64,000 nt of DNA from Burkholderia sp. 8Y (GTDB lineage: Bacteria; Pseudomonadota; Gammaproteobacteria; Burkholderiales; Burkholderiaceae), in assembly GCF_902506145.1 (NCBI RefSeq), contig NZ_LR733520.1, forward strand, positions 1,523,333 through 1,587,332. The letters run 5' to 3'. Of the stretch, positions 1 through 7,699 are shown one piece after another (position 1 is the first letter of the stretch; each line of letters starts with the position of its first letter). Under the pieces are notes generated by a model that did not search any database, had not been told where the DNA came from, and was given only the letters and a program-made list of their open reading frames with translations. A program made the translations under genes and the position numbers.

Positions 1-2
1 AT

Positions 3-1436
3 TACATGGAAGCCGTGACCATCGGCGACGGCGCCGTGCCGGTGTCGCAGACCGTGTGGCGGAGCCTGTCGTCGCTTTTCACGATCACGAGCGGCGGCTC
101 CATCGGCCGGGAGGGGTCGATGGTGCAACTGGCCGCGCTCGCCTCCTCGCTGATCGGCCGATGGGTTCACTTCGATCCGCCGCGCCTGCGCCTGCTGGTC
201 GCGTGCGGCGCGGCGGCGGGCATCACGTCGGCGTACAACGCGCCGATTGCGGGCGCCTTCTTCGTCACCGAAATCGTGCTCGGCTCGATGGCGATGGAAA
301 GCTTCGGGCCCATTGTCGTCTCGTCGGTCGTCGCGAACATCACGATGCGCGAGTTCGCCGGCTACCGGCCGCCCTACGAGATGCCGGTGTTTCCGACCAT
401 CGCGGGCGTCGAAGTGCTGCTCTTCGTGGTGCTCGGCCTCTTGTGCGGTGCGCTCGCGCCGCAATTTCTGCGGCTGCTCGCGGCGTCGAAGCGGCGCTTC
501 GCGCTGTTGCCGCTGCCGTTGCCGGTGCGGCTTGCGCTCGGCGGACTGATCGTCGGCGTGATTTCGGTCTGGTGGCCGGAAGTCTGGGGCAACGGCTACG
601 AAGTCGTGAACTCGCTGCTGCATCATCCGTGGACGTGGACGCCGCTGCTCACCGTGCTCGTCTTCAAGACCATCGCGACGGCGGCGACCGCGGGCTCCGG
701 CGCGGTCGGCGGCATTTTCACGCCAACGCTCTTCGTGGGCGCGGTGCTCGGCTGTCTCTTCGGGATGGCCGCGCACGGCATCTGGCCGCATTCCACGTCG
801 GCGCCGTTCGCCTACGCGATGGTCGGCATGGGCGCCTTCCTCGCCGCCGCCACGCACGCGCCGCTCATGGCGATCCTGATGATCTTCGAAATGACGCTCT
901 CGTATCAGGTCGTGCTGCCGCTGATGCTCTCGTGCGTCGTCGCTTACTTCATTGCGCGCACGTCGGAGCAGACCTCGATGTACGAAGTCACGCTGCGCCG
1001 CACGCGCGAGGAGAAAGAGCGCCTGCGCCTCGCCGCGACGCAGATGCGCGAGCTCGTCAAACCCGCCGATACGGTCGTGCCGCTCACGGCGAATGTGAAG
1101 GACATGACGCGCGTGTTTCTCGAATATCCGGTGAAATATCTGTACGTGGTCGACGAAGCCGGGCGCTTTCGCGGCGTCGTCGCGCTGAAGGACATCACGT
1201 CGGATCTGCTCGATGCGCGCGACACCGCGACGAAGACCGCCGCCGACTATCTTCAGCCGCAGTTCGACGTGCTCACGCCCGACATGGCGCTCGGCGAGGC
1301 GCTGCAGCACTTCCTCGCGTTCCAAGGCGAACGGCTGCCGGTGATCGAGCGCAAAGCCGAGCCGCTTCTGCTCGGCGTCGTGTACAAGACGTCGCTTCTG
1401 GACGCATACTTCCGTTTGAACCCGACATCGCGCTGA
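3..1436 (+). CDS. clcB: ClcB-type chloride channel/transporter with C-terminal CBS domains (5' end outside window)
   Basis: This is the 3' part of a CLC-family channel or antiporter gene that moves chloride across the inner membrane. The frame is open to the left edge (a Tyr codon precedes the first Met at position 6), so the true start lies upstream. Visible CLC signatures are GSIGREG near the start and GSGAVGGIFTP about two thirds of the way through the membrane part, with several hydrophobic helices between. The last 130 or so residues are soluble and look like a CBS-domain pair, with VVPLTANVKDM starting the first and an FQGERLPVIE segment in the second. ClcB proteins are usually about 550-600 residues, so roughly 100 are missing. 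The family is secure; transport mode (channel or H+/Cl- exchange) cannot be judged from this fragment. Confidence 0.9.
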   Translation, partial: YMEAVTIGDGAVPVSQTVWRSLSSLFTITSGGSIGREGSMVQLAALASSLIGRWVHFDPPRLRLLVACGAAAGITSAYNAPIAGAFFVTEIVLGSMAMESFGPIVVSSVVANITMREFAGYRPPYEMPVFPTIAGVEVLLFVVLGLLCGALAPQFLRLLAASKRRFALLPLPLPVRLALGGLIVGVISVWWPEVWGNGYEVVNSLLHHPWTWTPLLTVLVFKTIATAATAGSGAVGGIFTPTLFVGAVLGCLFGMAAHGIWPHSTSAPFAYAMVGMGAFLAAATHAPLMAILMIFEMTLSYQVVLPLMLSCVVAYFIARTSEQTSMYEVTLRRTREEKERLRLAATQMRELVKPADTVVPLTANVKDMTRVFLEYPVKYLYVVDEAGRFRGVVALKDITSDLLDARDTATKTAADYLQPQFDVLTPDMALGEALQHFLAFQGERLPVIERKAEPLLLGVVYKTSLLDAYFRLNPTSR

Positions 1437-1664
1437 AACTGCGCGGCCGTGCAAATTCGCGGCTCGCAACTTCGGGAAACCTCGCATCCGAACGGCGAGT
1501 GGCGAGTTCACGCATCACTCGAACTATGGTCGCGCGACGCCCGTTGGTCGCGCCCGTGCGCAACCAGGCGCCATGCCCCGGACGCACGGAACGCACGCGG
1601 AAACGCTATCGGCATAAGCTTTGCTTGATGCTTTTCGCTGCTTTACGTGAGGAGGGGTTGCCCG

Positions 1665-1925
1665 ATGAAGACCTCAACGTTGTTGTCGATGGCGCTGGTT
1701 TCCGTGTCCTGCTATGCCGCGCCGTTGCATACGAGTTCGACGGACTCGGCGGTCGCTTCGGCGACCCGCGCCGCGCTGCGCGTGAATGCCGGGCCCGTCT
1801 CGCCGCCCGCGCCGGATGTCACCGCGCAGAATCTCGATCATGCCCATTGGCGTCATGTGCCGCTGCCGAAATCCCGCGCGCCCCGTCACGGCATGGCAAG
1901 CCAGACGATTCAGGTGCTGACCTGA
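1665..1925 (+). CDS. small exported protein of unknown function
   Basis: An 86-residue product that I do not recognise. I chose the ATG at 1665 because a strong ribosome binding site (GAGGAGGGG) sits just upstream, and because translation from there begins with a classic signal peptide: MKTST, a hydrophobic core, then a CYAAP region that could be a cleavage site. An upstream GTG at 1647 would place the binding site inside the coding region. The mature part is rich in Ala, Pro, Ser and His and has no obvious domain. It is probably periplasmic or secreted. The gene stands alone between clcB and the DUF2795 gene. Confidence 0.55.
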   Translation: MKTSTLLSMALVSVSCYAAPLHTSSTDSAVASATRAALRVNAGPVSPPAPDVTAQNLDHAHWRHVPLPKSRAPRHGMASQTIQVLT

Positions 1926-1958
1926 CTGCCCTCCACCCTACAATCAACGGATTCGACG

Positions 1959-2204
1959 ATGACCGACAAGCCCGCAGAGAACCATCTTCTGAACGACGAG
2001 CCGATCGACGACGAAATCGCGCAGACGCTGCGCATGGTGCAGTTTCCGGCGAACAAGGATGCGCTCGTCGAAGCGGCGCGGCAGGCGGGCGCGAGCAACG
2101 ATGTCATCAATGTGTTCGATGGGCTGCCCGAGCAGGATTATGCGGACGCGGATTCGGTCGAGCGGTTGCTGGGGAGTAATGGAGGGCCGGGGATTTCGGT
2201 TTGA
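1959..2204 (+). CDS. DUF2795 domain protein
   Basis: An 81-residue acidic protein. The second half (AARQAGASNDVINVFDGLPEQ followed by a Tyr/Asp-rich turn and SVERLL) has the usual DUF2795 layout: a small helix, a LP(E/D)xxY turn and a C-terminal helix. Members of this family are small soluble proteins of unknown function, often found in Burkholderia and actinobacteria; some carry two copies, this one carries a single copy. No signal peptide or membrane segment is seen. The start has only a weak ribosome binding site. No partner is suggested by the neighbours. Confidence 0.75.
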   Translation: MTDKPAENHLLNDEPIDDEIAQTLRMVQFPANKDALVEAARQAGASNDVINVFDGLPEQDYADADSVERLLGSNGGPGISV

Positions 2205-2581
2205 GGGTGGTTGCGGCGCGGTGCGTGGAGGGAAAAAGACGCGCCACGTTCGTTATCTGTTGAGTTGGTACGTCAACTTTGGCTTTGCGAAAGTACGCGC
2301 TAGTCCGCGTTATGAGCGCACGCCTCGCCGTCGCTCAGAAAGCAACGTTCATCGCCGTAGGCAGCAGGGCAAGTGCGATTTCCCGCTACGCGCCCGATCC
2401 ATTCAAGTGTCGACCAAGCAGCGAAGCAGCGCGAAACCTATCCACAAAAACCGTGCACCACCCTGTTGATAACCCGCCGAGAACTGCGTTAAGTCCTTGA
2501 CGCCGAAGCCAAACCGACGCGCGCGTCGGAATGCGTCACGCTTGGACGGGGCAATCAACTCGCCCCCACGTCGCAAGAACA
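2205..2581. other. gene-free interval between convergent DUF2795 and AsmA genes
   Basis: About 380 bases with no convincing open frame of its own; the overlapping frames lack a ribosome binding site and run into the AsmA antisense strand. The only pattern I see is a pair of DnaA-box-like nonamers, CTATCCACA near 2439 and TGTTGATAA near 2464. No clear terminator hairpin with a T-run is visible, although the two flanking genes converge here. Confidence 0.4.
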
Positions 2582-4954
2582 TCAACTCCCACGATACTGC
2601 GCCGCACTCGCCCCGGCCGGCGCCGCCGGCTTCCTGGGCGCCTTGTCAGCCGCCCCTGCCCCCACCGCACCCGACGACATATAAGCCGGCGCCGCCTTGG
2701 CCTTCTCCTTTTGCCCGGCCGGCGGCGCGGTCGGCGGCTTCTGAATGTCGGCGAGCATCTGCGCGCACGGCAGCGGTTTGTTGTTGCTCGGCGCGATGAG
2801 CGGAATCAGCGCCGCGAACGGGTTGATGAGCCCAAGACCCACCGCCGCCCCGCCGCGCACCGCCAGCGCCCCGACATTCACGCCCACTTTCGGATCCTTG
2901 AACGTTCCCTTCACGTACAACGGCGAGCGCAGCGAGAAAATGCGAAAGCCCTTCGTATGCGGATGTATGCCGAGATCCATGTCCTCGGTCTTCAGGTTGA
3001 TGGTGCCATCGACGTTGATCACTGCATCGTCCGTATCGAGCGCGAACACGCGCGAATCCAGCACGCCGTTCGTCACCACGAAGTCGGCCGCCGCGCAATT
3101 TATCTTCACGTCGCGGTTGCCGAAGAGCTTCTCGTAGACCACGTTCGCCACGTTCAGACCCGCCGCCTCCATGTACAGCCGACTCACCGTGCCCTGCGTG
3201 ATGAGCGCCTTCACTTCGCCGTTCGAACTCGCGGCAAGCGCCGCCGGCGAATTGCCGGTCGCGGACAGCGCGGCGTCGCCGTTCACTTCGCCGAGCGCGG
3301 ATTGCATCGTCTTGATGGTCGGGAAAAGCTGCTTCAGTTTCAGATGCCGCGCCTCCGCCGACACCTTGCCCTTGAGCGGCGCGTCGCTGCCGTCAAGATG
3401 AATATTGGATGCAAACGTGCCGCCCGCGACGCCGAACTTGAGCGGTTCGAGCGAGAGCACGCCGTCCTTCATCACGACATGCGTGTAGAGATCCGTGATC
3501 GGCAGCTTCGGGTCCTTGATGATGCGCTGGCCGGTGAATTTCACGTCGGCGTCGATCGCCTTCCAGCGGTCCGTCTTGAATTCCTCCGTCGGCAGCGCCT
3601 TGGCCGACGGCTGCTTCTTCGTCTCGCCGCGCTTCTCCTTGCTCGCGTTCGAGTCCGCGCCGATGATCGGCGCAAGATCCGAGAACTGCAGCAAGTGCGA
3701 AACGAGGTCGCCCTGCAAAAGCGGCCGCGGCTTTCTGGCCGCATAGACGAGCGAGCCGTTCAGGTCGCTGCCGCCCACGCGTCCGGTGAAGTTCTCGTAA
3801 TGGAAGACGTTGCCCTCTTCCCTGAACTGTCCGGTCAGGCGGCCTTCGGTCGCGAACGGCGGCGTGTCCGGCAGCGTGACGCCGGTGAACGGATACAGAT
3901 GCGCCATGCTGACCGCCTGCACCCAGAGCCGCAGATCGACCGCCGCGAGATGCGCGGGATCGGTCACGGTGCCGACGAATGCAATATGCGTATCGCCGAG
4001 CCGCACATCGGCCTGAACGGGAAACGGGCGCTGCGCGTCCTGCACCGCGAGCACACCGCCGAGCTTGCCTTCGCCCGACACCTTGCCGTTGTTGTACGTG
4101 CCCTTCGCGGTCCAGCCGAACGCATACGGCGGAATCGGCGGCTTAGGCGCATTCTTGGTCGTGATGCTCTTGTTCGCGGATGTGGTCGCCGGGTTCGGCG
4201 CCGATGCATTCGCGGCCGCAGCCGCGGACGCCGCCGATGCAGCCGACGCTTCCGAAGCCGCCGCCGCATCCGCCTGCTTGCTGAGCTTGGCCGCCCCGCC
4301 CTTGCCGACCATCTCCGCCGACGATTTCGTCGATGCCGCTTCCTGCTGCTTCATCACGTCGCCGATCGGCACCGGCTGGCCGAGCGTATCCACGACGATG
4401 TCCATGTCGGCCTTGGTCACTTCGTCATGGACGCCGATCGTGCCTTTCGCGAGCGAAATGTCGCCGAGCTTCAGGTTCCATGTCGAAGGCTGGCTCGACT
4501 GCTTGAACTTGAACGTCCAGTTGTTGCGCTTGTCCTTCAGCCGTTCGATGTCGATGGACGGATTCACGAGGTTGATCGTCGGAATCTCGATGTTGTGCGC
4601 GAGAAGCGGCAGCACGGCCACCTGGAAGTCGATTTCGTCGAGCGTCGCGAAGTGCTGCTGGCGCGCCCAGTCCGGATTCGCGATGGTGATCTTCTCGGCG
4701 GAAAAGCGCGGCCACGGCACCCAACGCTTCCAGCCGGTTTCGTTCGGCGGACGGCGCCAGCCGACCTTGAGATCGCCCGTGATCTGAAACTGGCGGCCGA
4801 TCGCCTGCGAGACCTTGTCGTCGATCCAGGGCCGCAGCCGGTTCCAGTCGAAGGTCAGGAACGCGATCACCAGCACGGCGATCAGGATCGCGAGAATGGC
4901 GAAGAACCATGCTGCGATCTTTCCGATTTTTCCGGCGGTGCGGGCTTGCGCCAT
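2582..4954 (-). CDS. AsmA-family envelope protein
   Basis: A 790-residue protein with one N-terminal membrane helix (about residues 10-32) followed by a long periplasmic region typical of AsmA. The motif FDWNRLRPWIDDKVSQAIGR directly after the helix is the AsmA N-terminal signature. The C-terminal part resembles the AsmA_2 region (YEKLFGNRDVKINC, and IHPHTKGFRIFSLRSPLYVKG). An Ala-rich linker lies around residues 225-260. I chose the ATG at 4954, which has a GAGAGGT ribosome binding site; an upstream start at 5044 would add a hydrophilic stretch before the helix. AsmA-like proteins are repeat-beta-groove proteins implicated in outer-membrane lipid transport and homeostasis. The gene is divergent from the FetAB pair. 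Confidence 0.88.
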   Translation of the reverse strand: MAQARTAGKIGKIAAWFFAILAILIAVLVIAFLTFDWNRLRPWIDDKVSQAIGRQFQITGDLKVGWRRPPNETGWKRWVPWPRFSAEKITIANPDWARQQHFATLDEIDFQVAVLPLLAHNIEIPTINLVNPSIDIERLKDKRNNWTFKFKQSSQPSTWNLKLGDISLAKGTIGVHDEVTKADMDIVVDTLGQPVPIGDVMKQQEAASTKSSAEMVGKGGAAKLSKQADAAAASEASAASAASAAAAANASAPNPATTSANKSITTKNAPKPPIPPYAFGWTAKGTYNNGKVSGEGKLGGVLAVQDAQRPFPVQADVRLGDTHIAFVGTVTDPAHLAAVDLRLWVQAVSMAHLYPFTGVTLPDTPPFATEGRLTGQFREEGNVFHYENFTGRVGGSDLNGSLVYAARKPRPLLQGDLVSHLLQFSDLAPIIGADSNASKEKRGETKKQPSAKALPTEEFKTDRWKAIDADVKFTGQRIIKDPKLPITDLYTHVVMKDGVLSLEPLKFGVAGGTFASNIHLDGSDAPLKGKVSAEARHLKLKQLFPTIKTMQSALGEVNGDAALSATGNSPAALAASSNGEVKALITQGTVSRLYMEAAGLNVANVVYEKLFGNRDVKINCAAADFVVTNGVLDSRVFALDTDDAVINVDGTINLKTEDMDLGIHPHTKGFRIFSLRSPLYVKGTFKDPKVGVNVGALAVRGGAAVGLGLINPFAALIPLIAPSNNKPLPCAQMLADIQKPPTAPPAGQKEKAKAAPAYMSSGAVGAGAADKAPRKPAAPAGASAAQYRGS

Positions 4955-5069
4955 GACCTCTCCATCCGTTTCTTCTGATTCACTTCGCGCCAGCATGAGA
5001 TGTGCCCGCTTGTGTCCCGCCGCGCCCGCGTAAGATGACGCCACGTTGAACTTCGCACCGATCCAATCG

Positions 5070-5768
5070 ATGGCTTACGAGACACCGCTCGTCGCAGCGA
5101 CGGGCGTCGCGCGCCGCGACGCGCTGCGCGGCACGGTACTGCTGCATCCCACCGACTTCACGCTGCATGCCGGCGAACGCGTGGCCATCACCGGCCCTTC
5201 GGGGTCGGGCAAGAGCGTGTTTCTGCGCACGCTCGCGCTGCTCGATCCGTGCGATGCCGGCGTCGTCACGTGGCGCGGCGAGCGCATCGAACGGGCGGGG
5301 ATTCCGGCGTATAGGCGGCGCGTGGCGTATATCGCGCAACGTCCCGCCATGCTCGACGGCACCGTGGAAGACAACCTGCGCTATCCCTACACGCTGAAAA
5401 CCTATCGCGACGTCCATTTCGATCGCGAAGCCGCCGCGCGTCTTGCGCACGCAGCCGGACGCAGCGCCGATTTCCTCGACAAGCTCGCAAGCGAGCTGTC
5501 CGGCGGCGAAGCGCAGATCGCCGCGTTCGTGCGCGTGCTGCAACTCGCACCCGATGTGCTTCTGCTCGACGAGCCGACCGCATCGCTCGATCCCGCGTCG
5601 GTGCGCGCCATCGAGGCGCTCGTCGGCGCATGGTTCGACGGCGGCAACGAGCCTCGGGCGCGCGCGTGCATCTGGGTATCGCATGACCACGAGCAGGCGC
5701 GCCGCGTGGCCGGGCGCCAACTCTCCATGACGGCGGGCACGCTCACCGAAACGGTGGAGGCGCTGTGA
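5070..5768 (+). CDS. fetA: ABC transporter ATP-binding protein, FetA (YbbL) type
   Basis: A 232-residue ABC ATPase containing Walker A (GPSGSGKS, residues 42-49), the signature LSGGEAQ (143-149), Walker B with catalytic Glu (DVLLLDEPTASLD, from 162) and a switch His in WVSHDHEQ. It overlaps the next gene by 4 bases (GTGA), so the two are translationally coupled. The partner permease is of the YbbM/FetB family, which defines this as the FetAB system, reported in E. coli as an iron exporter that helps resist oxidative stress. I chose the ATG at 5070; a TTG at 5046 would add eight residues, and neither start has a strong ribosome binding site. Confidence 0.88.
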   Translation: MAYETPLVAATGVARRDALRGTVLLHPTDFTLHAGERVAITGPSGSGKSVFLRTLALLDPCDAGVVTWRGERIERAGIPAYRRRVAYIAQRPAMLDGTVEDNLRYPYTLKTYRDVHFDREAAARLAHAAGRSADFLDKLASELSGGEAQIAAFVRVLQLAPDVLLLDEPTASLDPASVRAIEALVGAWFDGGNEPRARACIWVSHDHEQARRVAGRQLSMTAGTLTETVEAL

Positions 5769-6580
5769 GCGGCTATCAGAACCTGAGCCTCGTCGATATC
5801 GGGCTCGCGGCGGCGCTGATCGTCGTCAACGGGGCGCTCTCAGTCGCGCTCGACCTCGGGCTGGAACGGCGGCTTCTGATCGCGGCGGTACGCACCGTCG
5901 TGCAACTGCTTTTCATCGGCTACGTGCTGGGCTGGGTCTTCGCGTTCAGCCGCTGGTACGTCGTGCTGCCGCTGATGGTGCTGATGACCGTCATCGCGGG
6001 ATTCGCGGCGTCGGGGCGCGGGCGGCGCACGTATGCCGGTCAGCGCGTGGACAGCATCGTGTCGATCTGGGGCAGTTCGTGGGTGATCGGCGCGTTCGGC
6101 CTCTTCGCCGTGATCCGCATTCATCCGTGGTACGAGCCGCAGTACACGATCCCGATTCTCGGCATGGTGCTCGGTAACACGCTGACGGGCGTGTCGCTCG
6201 GCATCGAACGGATGACAGAAGAACTGACCGCCGGACGCGCGGCGGTCGAGATGTCGCTCGCGCTCGGCGCGACGCGCTGGGAAGCGGCGAAAGGACCTGC
6301 GCGCCAGGCGGTGCGCGCGGGCATGATTCCGACGCTCAACCAGATGGCCGTGGTCGGTCTCGTGAGCTTGCCCGGCATGATGACCGGGCAAGTGCTGGCG
6401 GGCCAGTCGCCGTTGCAGGCGGTGCGCTATCAGATCGTCATCATGTTTCTGATCGCGGCGGCGTCCGGGCTGGGCGTCGTGATGGCCGTGGTGATGACGT
6501 ACCGGCGGCTCTTTTCCCCGGACCACCGCTTCGTGGCGTCGAAGCTGATCGAGCGCCACGCGAAGAAGCGCAGCGTGTGA
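5765..6580 (+). CDS. fetB: ABC transporter permease, FetB (YbbM, UPF0014) type
   Basis: A 271-residue integral membrane protein starting with GTG inside the end of fetA. It has about six or seven hydrophobic helices. The conserved cytoplasmic loop contains EMSLALGATRWEAA, which resembles the EAA coupling loop that contacts the ATPase, and MTGQVLAGQSPLQAVRYQIVI near the C-terminus is typical of the UPF0014 family. With FetA it should form a four-subunit transporter in the inner membrane; the substrate (iron in E. coli) is inferred from the family. Its stop codon abuts the stop of the convergent VOC gene (6580/6581). Confidence 0.9.
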   Translation: MSGYQNLSLVDIGLAAALIVVNGALSVALDLGLERRLLIAAVRTVVQLLFIGYVLGWVFAFSRWYVVLPLMVLMTVIAGFAASGRGRRTYAGQRVDSIVSIWGSSWVIGAFGLFAVIRIHPWYEPQYTIPILGMVLGNTLTGVSLGIERMTEELTAGRAAVEMSLALGATRWEAAKGPARQAVRAGMIPTLNQMAVVGLVSLPGMMTGQVLAGQSPLQAVRYQIVIMFLIAAASGLGVVMAVVMTYRRLFSPDHRFVASKLIERHAKKRSV

Positions 6581-7057
6581 TCATTCGCCGCGATACGCGC
6601 GCTCCAGTTCGGCGATATCCAGCTTGATCATGCTCATCATCGCCCGCATCGTGCGGTCGGCTTTCGCCGCATCGGGGTCCTGAAGCATCGAGCGCAAGCG
6701 CGACGGCGCGATCTGCCACGTCACGCCGAAGCGGTCCGTCACCCAGCCGCACGCGAGCGCCTGCCCGCCGTCGAGCAGCTTGTCCCAGTACCGGTCGATC
6801 TCGTCCTGGCTGTCGCAGCTGACGAACATTGAAATGGCGGGCGTGAACGCGAACTGCGAGCCGCCGTTGATTGCCATGAATGCCTCGCCGTCGAGTTCGA
6901 ACAGCACGGCAAGCACGCTGCCCGCTGGGCCCGGGCTCGCTTCCGTATGGCGCATGGTTTCGGTGATGCGCGCGTTGTTGAACACGGTGAGATAGAAGTC
7001 GACGGCCTCTTGCGCATTGCCGTCCTGGAACCACAAGCAGGGCGATATCTTCTGCAT
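6581..7057 (-). CDS. VOC-fold protein, PhnB-like
   Basis: A 158-residue protein of the glyoxalase/bleomycin-resistance superfamily, 3-demethylubiquinone-methyltransferase-like (PhnB) branch. Typical features are KISPCLWFQDGNAQEAVDFY at the N-terminus, GGSQFAFTPAISMFVSC in the middle and YGWVTDRFG-like GWVTDRFGVTWQ near the end. The start at 7057 has an AAGGAG ribosome binding site; the longer open frame upstream encodes no recognisable sequence. Enzyme activity is unknown: PhnB relatives often lack some of the metal ligands. The neighbouring gene encodes another VOC protein, and the two may be an old tandem duplication. Confidence 0.85.
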   Translation of the reverse strand: MQKISPCLWFQDGNAQEAVDFYLTVFNNARITETMRHTEASPGPAGSVLAVLFELDGEAFMAINGGSQFAFTPAISMFVSCDSQDEIDRYWDKLLDGGQALACGWVTDRFGVTWQIAPSRLRSMLQDPDAAKADRTMRAMMSMIKLDIAELERAYRGE

Positions 7058-7095
7058 GAGCGTTGCTCCTTGTCGGATTGGGAAACCGCTTGGCG

Positions 7096-7563
7096 TCATT
7101 CGCGGGGCGCGCACTTGCCCTGCTGCATCTCGGCAGGACTGACATCGCGCGTGTGCGTGGCGACCGACCACTGATGCCCGAACGGATCTTCCAGACGGCC
7201 GTAGCGGTCGCCCCAGAACATGTCGGCGACGGGCAGGGTCACGCGCGCGCCGGCGGCTTCGGCCTGCTTCATCGTGGCGTCGACATCTTCCACGTACAGA
7301 TGAATGGTAACGGGCGAGCCCTTCAGCGAGGTCGCGCCGAGCATGCCGAAGCTCGGGTTCTCGTCGACGAGCATCAGCATGGAATCGCCGATTTTGACCA
7401 TCGCGTGCATGAGCTTGCCGTCGTCGCCGGGAAGACGTCCCAGCTCGACGGCGCCGAACGCGCGCGTGTAGAACTCGATGGCCTCGGCCGCGCCCGCGCA
7501 GACAAGGTGCGGCGTGAGCGAGTGCATGCCTTCGGGAATGGCTTTGACGGCAGTGTGCGACAT
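7096..7563 (-). CDS. VOC-fold (glyoxalase-like) protein
   Basis: A 155-residue VOC-superfamily protein with one paired beta-alpha-beta-beta-beta unit set: IPEGMHSLTPHLVCAGAAEA at the start, TIHLYVEDVDATMKQAEAAG in the middle and DRYGRLEDPFGHQWSVATH at the end, where the E(D)PFGHxW motif usually supplies metal ligands. It resembles the YdfO/PhnB group annotated only as VOC family protein. The start at 7563 has a GGAG ribosome binding site. It lies 38 bases upstream of the other VOC gene on the same strand, so the two are probably co-transcribed. Its substrate is unknown. Confidence 0.87.
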   Translation of the reverse strand: MSHTAVKAIPEGMHSLTPHLVCAGAAEAIEFYTRAFGAVELGRLPGDDGKLMHAMVKIGDSMLMLVDENPSFGMLGATSLKGSPVTIHLYVEDVDATMKQAEAAGARVTLPVADMFWGDRYGRLEDPFGHQWSVATHTRDVSPAEMQQGKCAPRE

Positions 7564-7699
7564 GGTGGCTCCGTGATTGAACGTCGTGGACGAGCGGGTG
7601 CGCCCGCTCTCTTTCCTACGACGTGCAAGCATGCCGCCAATCGACATCGTTCCGCGCACCGGGCGCAAATTTTTGCACAACCACGAACGAAAGCTGCCG

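Noticed and set aside
56..2179. A 707-residue plus-strand frame over clcB and DUF2795
   Set aside because: It is an Arg/Ala/His-rich alternative frame of high-GC DNA crossing three real genes.
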